Positions 38,101 through 46,213 of a DNA stretch of 64,000 nt are shown piece after piece. Source of the DNA: Paracoccus hibiscisoli (lineage in GTDB: Bacteria; Pseudomonadota; Alphaproteobacteria; Rhodobacterales; Rhodobacteraceae); contig NZ_SUNH01000005.1 in assembly GCF_005048265.1 (NCBI RefSeq), forward strand, positions 162,588 through 226,587, read 5' to 3'. The notes below the pieces were generated by a model. That model worked only from the letters and a program-made list of their open reading frames with translations, searched no databases and was not told where the DNA came from. Made by a program: the position numbers and the translations under genes. Each line of letters opens with the position of its first letter. Within the stretch, counting starts at the first letter, position 1.

Positions 38101-41037
38101 ATGAGCGACGCGACCCCCGATTACCGCGACACCGTCTTTCTGCCCCAGACCGATTTCCCCATGCGCGCGGGCCTGCCCGCCCGCGAGCCCGAATGGCTGG
38201 AGCGGTGGGCGCGCATCGGCGTCTATGACCGGCTGCGCGCGACCGCGGCGGGGCGAAAGCCCTTCGTGCTGCATGACGGCCCTCCTTACGCGAACGGGCA
38301 TCTGCATATCGGCCACGCGCTGAACAAGACCATCAAGGACATCGTGGTGCGGTCGCATCAGATGATGGGCTTCGATGCGCGCTATGTGCCGGGCTGGGAC
38401 TGCCATGGCCTGCCCATTGAATGGAAGATCGAGGAGAAGTACCGCAAGGAGGGTCGCGACAAGGACGCGGTCGACATGGTCGAGTTCCGCCAGGAATGCC
38501 GCCGTTTCGCCGATGAATGGGTCGATATCCAGCGCGAGGAGTTCAAGCGTCTGGGCATCACGGGGGCCTGGGACCGGCCCTATCTGACGATGGATTTCCA
38601 CGCCGAGGCGGTCATCGCCGCCGAGTTCATGAAGCTGGTGATGAACGGGTCGCTCTATCAGGGGTCCAAGCCCGTGATGTGGTCGCCCGTGGAAAAGACC
38701 GCCCTGGCCGAGGCCGAGGTCGAGTACCACGACCACACCAGCCACACGATCTGGGTGCGGTTCAAGCCGTCATTTGCCATGAGTTCGGGCAGTAGCCCTG
38801 ATCTGGTTCAGGCGTCAAATGATGAACTTCAAAGTGCGTCAGTCGTCATCTGGACCACCACGCCTTGGACGATTCCGCAAAACCGTGCTGTCGCGTTCAA
38901 CCCGAGCATTGAGTACGGTCTGTATGTCGTTGATACCGTCGCTGATAACTCTACAGCCGTTGCAGGCGAAAAGCTGATCTTGGCTGATGCATTGGCCGAT
39001 GCTGTCATGAAGTCAGCGAAAGTTGAAACATTCACACGAGTGCGAAGCGTCCCTGCTACTCAGCTTGAAAAGATGCGGCTTATGCACCCCCTGCGCGGGG
39101 TCGAGGGGGGCTTGGGCGAGTGGGACTATGACGTCCCCATGCTGCCCGGCGATCATGTCACCGACGAGGCGGGGACGGGCTTTGTCCACACCGCGCCCAG
39201 CCATGGTGACGACGACTATCAGCTGGGCCTGCGCTTCAAGCTGCCGATGACCTACAACGTCGAGCCGGACGGTAGCTATCGCAAGGATCTGCCGCTGTTC
39301 GGTGGAGAGGCGATCGTGGCGCCCGACGGCAAGGACGGCCCCGCCAATGTCAGTGTGATCAAGCAGCTGGCCTGGGCCGGCGCGCTGCTGGCCAAGGGCA
39401 AGATCAAGCACTCCTATCCGCATAGCTGGCGGTCCAAGGCGCCGCTGATCTATCGCAACACCCCGCAATGGTTTGCGGCCATCGACAAGCCCCTGGATGA
39501 CGGCATGGGCGCGCATGGCGACACGATCCGCACGCGGGCGCTGACCAGCATCGACCAACTGGTGAAATGGTGGCCCCAGACCGGGCGCAACCGCATCCAT
39601 TCCATGGTCGAAAACCGCCCTGATTGGGTTCTGTCGCGCCAGCGGGCCTGGGGCGTGCCGCTGACCTGTTTCGTGCGCCGGGGGGCCAAGCCCACGGACG
39701 AGGACTTTTTGCTGCGCGATGCGCGCCTGAACGACCGCATCACCGCGGCCTTTGAGGCGGATGGCGCGGATGTCTGGTACAGCGCGGGCTTCAAGGCGCG
39801 GATGCTGGAGGGGATCGTGGACCCCGAGGCCTATGATCAGGTCATGGACGTGCTGGACGTGTGGTTCGATTCAGGCTCGACCCATAGTTTCGTGCTGCGC
39901 GACCGCGAGGATGGCGCGCCGGACGGCATCGCCGACGTCTATCTGGAGGGCACGGACCAGCATCGCGGCTGGTTCCAGTCCTCGCTGCTGCAGGCCAGCG
40001 CGACCAAGGGCCGCGCGCCCTATCGCAACGTGGTCACGCATGGCTTCACGCTGGACGAGAAGGGCATGAAGATGTCCAAATCGCTTGGCAACACCATCGT
40101 CCCCGCCAAGGTGATCGAGCAATACGGCGCCGACATCCTGCGCCTTTGGGTGGCGCAGGCGGATTACACCGCCGACCAGCGCATCGGCCCTGAGATCCTG
40201 AAGGGCACTGCCGACAGCTATCGCCGGCTGCGCAACACGCTGCGGTTCCTGCTGGGCGCGCTGGCGGGGTTCAGCGACGCCGAGCGCGTCCAGCCCGCGC
40301 AGATGCCCGAACTGGAGCAGTGGATGCTGCACCGGCTGGCGCAGCTGGATCACCAGGTCCGCAAGGGCTATGCCGCGTTTGATTTCCAGGGCGTGTTCCA
40401 GACGCTATTTCAGTTCTGCACCGTCGATCTGTCGGCCTTCTATTTCGACGTGCGCAAGGATGCGCTGTATTGCGACGCGGCGGACAGCGACCGCCGCCGC
40501 GCGTCGCGGACGGTGCTGGACCTGCTGTTCCACCGCCTTGTGACCTGGCTGGCGCCGATCCTGCCCTTCACCATGGAGGATGTCTGGCTGTCGCGCTTCC
40601 CGTCCGACGATGACAGCGTGCACCTGCACGATTTCGCGGCCACCCCGGCCGATTGGCTGAACGAGCCGCTGGCTGCGAAATGGGAGCATGTCCGCCGCGC
40701 CCGCCGCGTGGTGACCGCCGCGCTGGAGGTCAAGCGGTCTGACAAGACCATCGGCGCCAGCCTGGAGGCCGCCCCCGTCGTCCATGTCGAGGATGCGGAC
40801 ATGCTGGCCGCGCTGAAATCGGTGGCCTTCGCGGATGTGTGCATCACCTCGGACCTGTCGCTGAGCGCGGACCCCGCCCCGACCGAAGCGTTCCGCATGG
40901 CCGAGACCCCCGGCATCGGCGTCGTCTTCGAGACCGCGGACGGCGAGAAATGCCAGCGGTGCTGGAAGATCCTGCCCGATGTCGGCACGCATGCCCACCC
41001 GGGCGTCTGCGCACGCTGCGACACGGTTTTGGGATGA
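38101..41037 (+). CDS. ileS: isoleucyl-tRNA synthetase
   Basis: A 978-residue class Ia synthetase. It has HLHIGHAL near residue 68, the CP1 editing insertion from about residue 200 with WTTTPWTIPQNRAV near 250, KMSKS near 656, the anticodon-binding region, and a C-terminal zinc finger (KCQRCW and CARCDT). It charges tRNA-Ile and removes Val by editing. AAAGGA lies before the ATG. Bases 38761-39080, in the editing domain, are clearly poorer in GC than the rest. A promoter, leader peptide and hairpin precede the gene. It overlaps the next gene as ATGA. Confidence 0.97.
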   Translation: MSDATPDYRDTVFLPQTDFPMRAGLPAREPEWLERWARIGVYDRLRATAAGRKPFVLHDGPPYANGHLHIGHALNKTIKDIVVRSHQMMGFDARYVPGWDCHGLPIEWKIEEKYRKEGRDKDAVDMVEFRQECRRFADEWVDIQREEFKRLGITGAWDRPYLTMDFHAEAVIAAEFMKLVMNGSLYQGSKPVMWSPVEKTALAEAEVEYHDHTSHTIWVRFKPSFAMSSGSSPDLVQASNDELQSASVVIWTTTPWTIPQNRAVAFNPSIEYGLYVVDTVADNSTAVAGEKLILADALADAVMKSAKVETFTRVRSVPATQLEKMRLMHPLRGVEGGLGEWDYDVPMLPGDHVTDEAGTGFVHTAPSHGDDDYQLGLRFKLPMTYNVEPDGSYRKDLPLFGGEAIVAPDGKDGPANVSVIKQLAWAGALLAKGKIKHSYPHSWRSKAPLIYRNTPQWFAAIDKPLDDGMGAHGDTIRTRALTSIDQLVKWWPQTGRNRIHSMVENRPDWVLSRQRAWGVPLTCFVRRGAKPTDEDFLLRDARLNDRITAAFEADGADVWYSAGFKARMLEGIVDPEAYDQVMDVLDVWFDSGSTHSFVLRDREDGAPDGIADVYLEGTDQHRGWFQSSLLQASATKGRAPYRNVVTHGFTLDEKGMKMSKSLGNTIVPAKVIEQYGADILRLWVAQADYTADQRIGPEILKGTADSYRRLRNTLRFLLGALAGFSDAERVQPAQMPELEQWMLHRLAQLDHQVRKGYAAFDFQGVFQTLFQFCTVDLSAFYFDVRKDALYCDAADSDRRRASRTVLDLLFHRLVTWLAPILPFTMEDVWLSRFPSDDDSVHLHDFAATPADWLNEPLAAKWEHVRRARRVVTAALEVKRSDKTIGASLEAAPVVHVEDADMLAALKSVAFADVCITSDLSLSADPAPTEAFRMAETPGIGVVFETADGEKCQRCWKILPDVGTHAHPGVCARCDTVLG
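38761..39080 (+). other. low-GC patch inside ileS (probable recombination segment)
   Basis: By hand count, bases 38761-39060 are about 52% GC, against about 68% in the 60 bases from 39121. The change is abrupt at both ends, and codons ending in A or T are frequent here (GAT, GTT, GCT, TCA, CTT). The reading frame is intact. It covers residues about 221-327, the first part of the CP1 editing domain. Confidence 0.75.
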
Positions 41038-41297
41038 CCGATGACGACCTGCGCGGGGCCATCCTTGCGCAGGTCGCCCGGCTGCGGCCGGGCACCACCT
41101 GCTGTCCCAGCCAGGTGGCCCGCGACCTGGCCGCCGACTGGCGCCCGCTGATGGAGCCCCTGCGCCGCATCGCCCTGAATCTGGCGGCCGAGGGGCGCAT
41201 CGCCGTCACGCAAAAGGGCCGCCCGGCCGGACCCGACCCGCGCGGGCCGATCCGCCTGGCCCCGCCCACCAAGGAGGACCCCGATGTATTACCCTGA
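41034..41297 (+). CDS. DUF3253 domain protein
   Basis: An 87-residue protein with TTCCPSQVARDLAADWRPLM and AEGRIAVTQKGRP, matching DUF3253, a small winged-helix-like family of unknown function. It starts in the ileS stop (ATGA) and runs 14 bases into the aldo/keto reductase gene, so it is coupled to both. It could bind nucleic acid, but this is only suggested by the fold. Confidence 0.85.
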   Translation: MTDDDLRGAILAQVARLRPGTTCCPSQVARDLAADWRPLMEPLRRIALNLAAEGRIAVTQKGRPAGPDPRGPIRLAPPTKEDPDVLP

Positions 41298-42318
41298 CCC
41301 CACCCGCCATGACCGCATGGAATACCGCCGCTGTGGCCGCACGGGCCTGAAACTGCCCGCGATCAGCCTGGGGCTGTGGCACAATTTCGGCCATGACACG
41401 CCCCACCAGACCAAACGCGACATCTGCCGCACGGCATTCGATCTGGGCATCACCCATTTCGACTTGGCCAACAATTACGGCCCACCCCCCGGCAGCGCCG
41501 AGGAGGCGTTCGGAGAGATCCTGCGGACCGATTTCCACGGCCTGCGCGACCAGTTGGTGATCAGCAGCAAGGCGGGCTATGACATGTGGCCCGGCCCCTA
41601 TGGCGTCTGGGGCAGCCGCAAGTCGCTGATCGCCAGCTGCGACCAGTCGCTGAAGCGGATGGGGCTGGATTACGTCGACATCTTCTATTCGCACCGTTTC
41701 GACCCCGAGACCCCGCTGGAGGAGACGATGGGCGCGCTGGACCATATCGTGCGGTCGGGCCGGGCGCTGTATGTCGGCATCAGCAGCTATAACAGCGCGC
41801 GCACCCGGCAGGCGGCGGCGATCCTGCGCGATCTGGGCACGCCCTGCATCATCCACCAGCCCAGCTACAACATGCTGAACCGGTGGGTCGAAAACGACGG
41901 CCTGCTGGATACGCTGGCAGAGGAGGGGATGGGCGGCATCGTCTTCACGCCGCTGGCGCAGGGGATGCTGACGTCGAAATACCTGGGCGGCGTGCCCCAG
42001 GACAGCCGCGCGGCGCAGGGCAAGTCGCTGTCGCCCGACTGGCTGAGCGACGAGATGATCGCCCGCCTGAACGGGCTGAACGACCTGGCCGCCAGCCGCG
42101 GTCAGAGCCTGGCGCAGATGGCCGTGGCCTGGGTGCTGCGCGATGACCGCGTGACCAGTGCGCTGATCGGGGCGTCGCGGGCCGAACAGCTTCGCGACTG
42201 CGTGGGGGCGCTGCAGAACCGCGATTTCACCGCAGATGAGCTGGCCCGCATCGACGATTTCTCCGCGATGGGCGACGTCAACATCTGGGCGCAATCGTCT
42301 GAAGGGGCGGGGCAGTAG
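41284..42318 (+). CDS. mgrA: aldo/keto reductase, L-glyceraldehyde 3-phosphate reductase type
   Basis: A 344-residue TIM-barrel reductase of the YghZ/KCNAB group. Recognisable parts are the catalytic Asp-Tyr region THFDLANNYGPPPGSAEE, ISSKAGYDMWPGPYG with Lys, YSHRFDPETPLEETMGAL, and the NADPH-binding LIGASRAEQLRDCVGAL. E. coli YghZ reduces L-glyceraldehyde 3-phosphate and methylglyoxal. The substrate here is taken from family similarity. The start lies inside the preceding gene. Confidence 0.88.
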   Translation: MYYPDPTRHDRMEYRRCGRTGLKLPAISLGLWHNFGHDTPHQTKRDICRTAFDLGITHFDLANNYGPPPGSAEEAFGEILRTDFHGLRDQLVISSKAGYDMWPGPYGVWGSRKSLIASCDQSLKRMGLDYVDIFYSHRFDPETPLEETMGALDHIVRSGRALYVGISSYNSARTRQAAAILRDLGTPCIIHQPSYNMLNRWVENDGLLDTLAEEGMGGIVFTPLAQGMLTSKYLGGVPQDSRAAQGKSLSPDWLSDEMIARLNGLNDLAASRGQSLAQMAVAWVLRDDRVTSALIGASRAEQLRDCVGALQNRDFTADELARIDDFSAMGDVNIWAQSSEGAGQ

Positions 42319-42321
42319 GCC

Positions 42322-43320
42322 TTAGACCAGCCACCACCCCCGCGCCTTGAGCTGGTTGCGAATCATCCGCTCCGGGGCGCCGGGGCGGTCGGCAAAGATG
42401 GGTCGGACCTTTTGGCGGCCCTTTTCCTGATAGGCCAGCTTGCGCGCGGGTTCCCATTCGCGCAGCACGCGCTTGATCTCGCGCGGGGCGATGGCGGATT
42501 CTAGGGCCGCGATGGCGGCATCGGAATGTTGCGCGTAAAGCAGCGGCAGCTTGCGGTAATGGCAGGTGATGTCGCCATCCAGACCGGCCAGAGCCGGCCC
42601 CGGACGCCCGCCGCCCAGGCTGGCGATGACCACCGGCAGGACCACCTGATCCAGCCAGGGGTCCATGACCTGACAGGCCAGTTCGTCATGCGGCGTGTCG
42701 CGCAGCGCCAGCGCCCAGTCCAGATAGCGGCGCCCGAATTCCGCCGGATCGGCACCGAAGAACCAGCCCGCGTTGAAATACAGATAGCGTTCCCAATGCT
42801 CGTCCGGCTGCGACAGGTCCAGCGTGTCGTCGAAGGACACGCCAAAGCGGTCATAGATCGACCGCCAGATGGCCTGATAGCCCGGCCCGTACAGCGGCGG
42901 CTTGGGCCAGGTGCCCTCGCGGCGCATCGACGCGGAGGGGCGGGTCGGGTCCAGACGGACCTGGTCCAGCGGCCCGGTGATCAGCGTGTCCGTGTCGAAG
43001 AACAGGAACGGCTCGCCCGCGGGCAGAAGGGCCAGGGCCTCGATCTTGTTGCCCTGGGGATAGGCCGCGCCGAAATGGCGTGCGGTAAAGGGCAGGATCT
43101 CGGCGCCAAACCCGGTCAGCAGGTCGCGGCAGGGCTGAGAGATGGCGGTCTCATGCCCGCTCCAGGCGCCGTCGGGGGTGGGTTCGGCGATGATGACGCG
43201 GCCGGTCCAATCCGGTGCGTGGGCCCGCAGGCTGGCCGTGAAGATTACGGCCTCGTATTCCAGCCGCCCGGCCTGCCCCACGATCAGCAGATTGGGCTGT
43301 TCGCGTTTCTTGGCTGGCAC
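42322..43320 (-). CDS. glycosyltransferase-like protein of unknown substrate
   Basis: A protein of about 332 residues. FLFFDTDTLITGPLDQV is the DxD-type metal/nucleotide-sugar motif of GT-A enzymes, and YLYFNAGWFFGADPAEFGRRYLDWA resembles the acceptor-side region of GT8-like proteins. There is no signal peptide or transmembrane helix. The start is doubtful: an ATG at 43368 adds 16 Cys/His-rich residues without similarity, whereas the GTG at 43320 begins at AKKREQPNLLIVGQAG. It is followed by the convergent aldo/keto reductase and preceded by tRNA-Tyr on the same strand. Confidence 0.7.
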   Translation of the reverse strand: MPAKKREQPNLLIVGQAGRLEYEAVIFTASLRAHAPDWTGRVIIAEPTPDGAWSGHETAISQPCRDLLTGFGAEILPFTARHFGAAYPQGNKIEALALLPAGEPFLFFDTDTLITGPLDQVRLDPTRPSASMRREGTWPKPPLYGPGYQAIWRSIYDRFGVSFDDTLDLSQPDEHWERYLYFNAGWFFGADPAEFGRRYLDWALALRDTPHDELACQVMDPWLDQVVLPVVIASLGGGRPGPALAGLDGDITCHYRKLPLLYAQHSDAAIAALESAIAPREIKRVLREWEPARKLAYQEKGRQKVRPIFADRPGAPERMIRNQLKARGWWLV

Positions 43321-43458
43321 TTGAAAACCCCGGCACTCGTGATGATGCGGGCAGATTAGCCGGGGCATGGCCGCAGCAAAACCCCCTGCCGGACCTGTGC
43401 GGCGGTTTTATTGCCGCGCCGCGGCGGGGTCGCCTGAAGGGTGTCGGGGGAGGGGAAG

Positions 43459-43542
43459 TGGTGGGCGACCCTGGAATCGAACCAGGCGTGGGTCTCCCCG
43501 GCGGAGTTACAGTCCGCTGCCGCACCTTGCAGCACGTCGCCC
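43459..43542 (-). tRNA. tRNA-Tyr (anticodon GTA)
   Basis: A type II tRNA on the minus strand. Acceptor GGGCGAC pairs with GTCGCCC, the anticodon stem GCGGA/TCCGC frames CTGTAAC, the variable arm is long, and the T loop is GGTTCGATTCC. CCA is encoded. The GTA anticodon reads TAY codons. A promoter lies 25-53 bases upstream. Confidence 0.97.
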
Positions 43543-43566
43543 GCCGATCGCTTTCGGCGTGCGGGG

Positions 43567-43595
43567 TGATTAGCTGCCCCGCCGGGGGGCGTCAA
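43567..43595 (-). promoter_or_regulatory. tRNA-Tyr promoter
   Basis: On the minus strand, TTGACG (43590-43595) and TAATCA (43567-43572) are 17 bases apart. The pair is identical in both hexamers and spacing to the promoter before tRNA-Trp, and CTTGACGCCC is shared around the -35. Confidence 0.75.
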
Positions 43596-43666
43596 GCACA
43601 TTTCCGGGGCTTGCGCGACAGGCCCGTCCCGCGCACAGAAGGGGGGACGACGAAAGGAGGCCGCGC

Positions 43667-44470
43667 ATGGCCGAAAGACCGGCAAACCCCAAGAAACCCA
43701 CCTGGGTCATCGACAAGGAACGCGCCCGCCGCGCCGCCGCCGCCGAGACCGTCTGGCTGTTCGGCCTGCATGCCGTGCGCGACGCGCTGGCCAACCCCGT
43801 GCGCGAGAAGCTGCGCCTGGTGGTGACCCAGAACGCGGTCACCCGCCTTGGCGACCTGCACGGGATGGAGCCCGAGATCACCGATCCGCGCGTCTTCGAC
43901 AAGACCGTGGGCCTGGCCGCCGAAAGCGTGCATCAGGGCGCCGCGCTGGAGGTCAAGCCGCTGAAATGGGGCAGCCTGTCCGAGGTCGCCCTGCGCGAGG
44001 CCCCCGGAGAGACGCGGCCCCTGCTGGTCGCGCTGGACCGGGTGACCGACCCGCATAACGTGGGTGCGATCCTGCGCAGCGCCGAGGTGTTCGGCGCCCG
44101 CGCGGTCATCGCGCCCTCGCGCCATTCCGCCCCCGAGACCGGGGCGCTGGCCAAGACTGCGTCGGGCGCGCTGGAGCGGCAGCCCTATCTGCGCGTGCCG
44201 AACCTGGCCGAGGCGCTGACCCAGCTGAAGAACATGGGCTTTATCCTGGTCGGCCTGGACGGCACCGGCACCGAATCGCTGCCCCAACTGATGTCGGACC
44301 TGTCGGGCCGCGCGGTCTGCCTGGTGCTGGGCGCCGAGGGGCCGGGCATGCGCGAGCTGACCATGAAGACCTGCGATCATGTCGCGCGCATCCCCTTTGC
44401 GGCCGATTTCGGGTCGCTGAACGTGTCGAATGCCGCGGCGGTGGCGCTTTATGCGGCGGGGCGTGCCTGA
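43667..44470 (+). CDS. rlmB: 23S rRNA (guanosine(2251)-2'-O)-methyltransferase
   Basis: A 267-residue SPOUT methyltransferase. The N-terminal substrate-binding part is WLFGLHAVRDALANP. The knotted domain has the three motifs VALDRVTDPHNVGAILRSAEVFG, LVLGAEGPGM and IPFAADFGSLNVSNAAAVALY. It methylates G2251 in the peptidyl-transferase P loop. AAAGGAGG precedes the ATG by about 7 bases. It is divergent from tRNA-Tyr. Confidence 0.93.
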   Translation: MAERPANPKKPTWVIDKERARRAAAAETVWLFGLHAVRDALANPVREKLRLVVTQNAVTRLGDLHGMEPEITDPRVFDKTVGLAAESVHQGAALEVKPLKWGSLSEVALREAPGETRPLLVALDRVTDPHNVGAILRSAEVFGARAVIAPSRHSAPETGALAKTASGALERQPYLRVPNLAEALTQLKNMGFILVGLDGTGTESLPQLMSDLSGRAVCLVLGAEGPGMRELTMKTCDHVARIPFAADFGSLNVSNAAAVALYAAGRA

Positions 44471-44560
44471 ATATCACATCGCTGCGACGATTATGTCACG
44501 CGCGTTGAGATTCGGTGCGGCAGGTGTCACACAGGCCCGACCCCTAACGCCCGAGTCGCC

Positions 44561-44965
44561 ATGCGTGCCCTTGCCCTGTCCCTTCTGCTGACCCTGGTGC
44601 CCGCCCTGCCTGCGGCGGCGCAGGACTGGGCCGTGGGCGGGTTCGACCCGGTGGGCTATGCGCAGGCGGGCCGCGCCCTGCCGGGGCGCAGCGACATCGC
44701 GACCATGTGGCGCGGTCAGCTGTGGCATTTCTCCTCGGAGGAGAACCGCGCCCGGTTCGAGGCCGACCCCCGCAGCTATGCGCCGGCCCTGGGCGGCATG
44801 TGCCCGGTCTCGGTGGTCGAGGGGCGGCCCCAGCCCGGTGATCCGCGCCATTTCGCGCTGGTGGGCGGTCGGCTGTACCTGCTGGAATCGGGGGCCGCCG
44901 AACGACGCCTGATGCAGGACCCCACGGGGATCACCCAGGCCGCGCGTCAGATCTGGCGCGAGTGA
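44561..44965 (+). CDS. exported YHS domain protein
   Basis: A 134-residue protein with signal peptide 1-21 (ends PAAAQ) and a YHS domain (GFDPVGYAQAGRALPG, WRGQLWHFSSEENRARFEADPRSYAP, GGMCPVSV). YHS domains occur in metal-related proteins and often carry Cys or His ligands; here one Cys (GGMCPV) remains. The function is unknown and it acts in the periplasm. The 90 bases before it contain no clear promoter or ribosome binding site. Confidence 0.84.
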   Translation: MRALALSLLLTLVPALPAAAQDWAVGGFDPVGYAQAGRALPGRSDIATMWRGQLWHFSSEENRARFEADPRSYAPALGGMCPVSVVEGRPQPGDPRHFALVGGRLYLLESGAAERRLMQDPTGITQAARQIWRE

Positions 44966-44989
44966 CCGCGGGGGACCTGCGAATCACGA

Positions 44990-45125
44990 AACCGCGATCG
45001 CTCTGGAACTTTTGTGGCTGATGCCCATTTACATCTCATGGCATGACCCCGGAACGGTCATGTCCAGATCACTGTCCCTCGTTCCGCGACTTGCGCCCGG
45101 CCATCATGGACCGGGCGCTTTTTCT
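44990..45125 (+). ncRNA. structured RNA region with competing hairpins: candidate sRNA or leader
   Basis: Between the YHS gene and the CoA-binding gene, two perfect 7-bp hairpins exclude each other: 45042-45048 with 45056-45062, and 45050-45056 with 45080-45086. They are followed by a strong intrinsic terminator. Such alternative pairing before a terminator is typical of riboswitch-like leaders or small RNAs. No promoter is obvious, and no Rfam family is recognised. Confidence 0.35.
45093..45124 (+). terminator. intrinsic terminator
   Basis: GCGCCCGG (45093-45100) pairs with CCGGGCGC (45111-45118). The loop itself can close by CCAT/ATGG, and TTTTTCT follows directly. It either ends transcripts from the YHS side or attenuates transcription into the CoA-binding gene 45 bases further on. 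Confidence 0.88.
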
Positions 45126-45169
45126 ATGAGAGGCTGCAACCCAGAGCTGTGGCCATGCGGGAGGGCATC

Positions 45170-45601
45170 ATGGACATCGATACGGTCGAGGATCAGGACA
45201 TCGCGCGCATCGCCCGCGACACGCGCATCGTCGCCATGGTGGGCCTGTCGCCCAACGAGGCGCGCCCCAGTTGGGGCGTCGCGCGCTATCTGCAGTCGCA
45301 GGGAATCCGTGTGATCCCGGTGAACCCCGGCCATGCCGGCGGCACCATCCTGGGAGAGCCGGTCCACGCCACGCTGGCCGATATTCCTGCAGATGCCGGG
45401 GTGCAGATGGTCGACGTGTTCCGCCGGTCGGATGCGGTGGAGGCGATCGTGGATCAGGCCCTGGCGCATCTGCCGGACCTGCGCGTCATCTGGACCCAGC
45501 TGGGCGTGCGCGATGATGCTGCCGCCGCGCGGGCGCGCGCCGCCGGGGTGACCGTGGTCCAGGACCGCTGCCCCAAGATCGAGTTTCCGCGGTTTCTGTG
45601 A
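45170..45601 (+). CDS. CoA-binding Rossmann protein (YccU-like)
   Basis: A 143-residue single-domain protein related to the CoA-binding domain of succinyl-CoA synthetase alpha. It has VAMVGLSPNEARPSWGVARYLQSQG, then PVNPGHAG and VDVFRRSD, and RCPKIEF at the end. Family members bind CoA; the function is unknown. GGGAGG lies 5 bases before this ATG, so in-frame starts at 45149 and 45155 were rejected. A terminator lies shortly upstream. Confidence 0.85.
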   Translation: MDIDTVEDQDIARIARDTRIVAMVGLSPNEARPSWGVARYLQSQGIRVIPVNPGHAGGTILGEPVHATLADIPADAGVQMVDVFRRSDAVEAIVDQALAHLPDLRVIWTQLGVRDDAAAARARAAGVTVVQDRCPKIEFPRFL

Positions 45602-45635
45602 CGGTGGCCCGGCGGGGAAGGGCGCGCTTATCTGC

Positions 45636-45664
45636 TTGACGCCCGCGCGGGGTGGTTCTAATCA
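45636..45664 (+). promoter_or_regulatory. tRNA-Trp promoter
   Basis: TTGACG (45636-45641) and TAATCA (45659-45664) with a 17-base spacer. The -10 ends 11 bases before the tRNA. It probably also feeds secE and possibly nusG. It has the same hexamers as the tRNA-Tyr promoter. Confidence 0.75.
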
Positions 45665-45675
45665 GGCCCGACCTC

Positions 45676-45751
45676 AGGGGTATAGCTCAGTTGGTAGAGC
45701 ATCGGTCTCCAAAACCGAGGGTCGTGGGTTCGAGTCCCCCTGCCCCTGCCA
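45676..45751 (+). tRNA. tRNA-Trp (anticodon CCA)
   Basis: Cloverleaf with acceptor AGGGGTA/TGCCCCT (one G-T pair), D arm GCTCAGTTGGTAGAGC, anticodon stem CGGTC.../ACCG around CTCCAAAA, and T arm GTGGGTTCGAGTCC. CCA is encoded. It stands before secE, the usual position in alphaproteobacteria. Confidence 0.97.
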
Positions 45752-45845
45752 GGTCCTTCCGCCATCAGCGACCTGCGCCGTTCAGGGTTGAAGTGCCGCC
45801 GTCATGGCGCTAGACCCAGCCTCGCATCTGCTCAAGGAGCCGCCC

Positions 45846-46040
45846 GTGGCCAATCCCGTCCAGTTCATCAACCAGGTCCGTGCCGAGGCCGCCAAGATCA
45901 CTTGGCCGACGCGTCGCGAGGTGATCACCACCACCATCATGGTGCTGATCTTTGCCTCGATCACCAGCCTGTTCTTTTTCCTGGTCGACCTGGCGATCCG
46001 CACGGGTCTGACGCAGGGGCTGCGCCTGATCAGCGGCTGA
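45846..46040 (+). CDS. secE: preprotein translocase subunit SecE
   Basis: A 64-residue single-helix SecE. The amphipathic part QFINQVRAEAAKITWPTRREV carries the conserved WPTRxE motif, and the membrane helix is near residues 30-50. It clamps the two halves of SecY. The start is a GTG 6 bases after AAGGAG. An in-frame ATG at 45804 would add 14 residues without a binding site. The gene lies 94 bases after tRNA-Trp. Confidence 0.93.
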   Translation: MANPVQFINQVRAEAAKITWPTRREVITTTIMVLIFASITSLFFFLVDLAIRTGLTQGLRLISG

Positions 46041-46213
46041 TCGGGGGTTGCAATTTCCCGGCAGGGGCGGTATCTGCCCCCGACTGTCCGGGAACACGGC
46101 GTGCATCGAATGCGCATGCGCGCCGATATCTATATTTTCGGACGTTATGGAATTCAAAGGGTTGGCGCGTCCGCGCGTGATTCCCGAAAAGATGAGCAGG
46201 GGTCGATCGAGAC

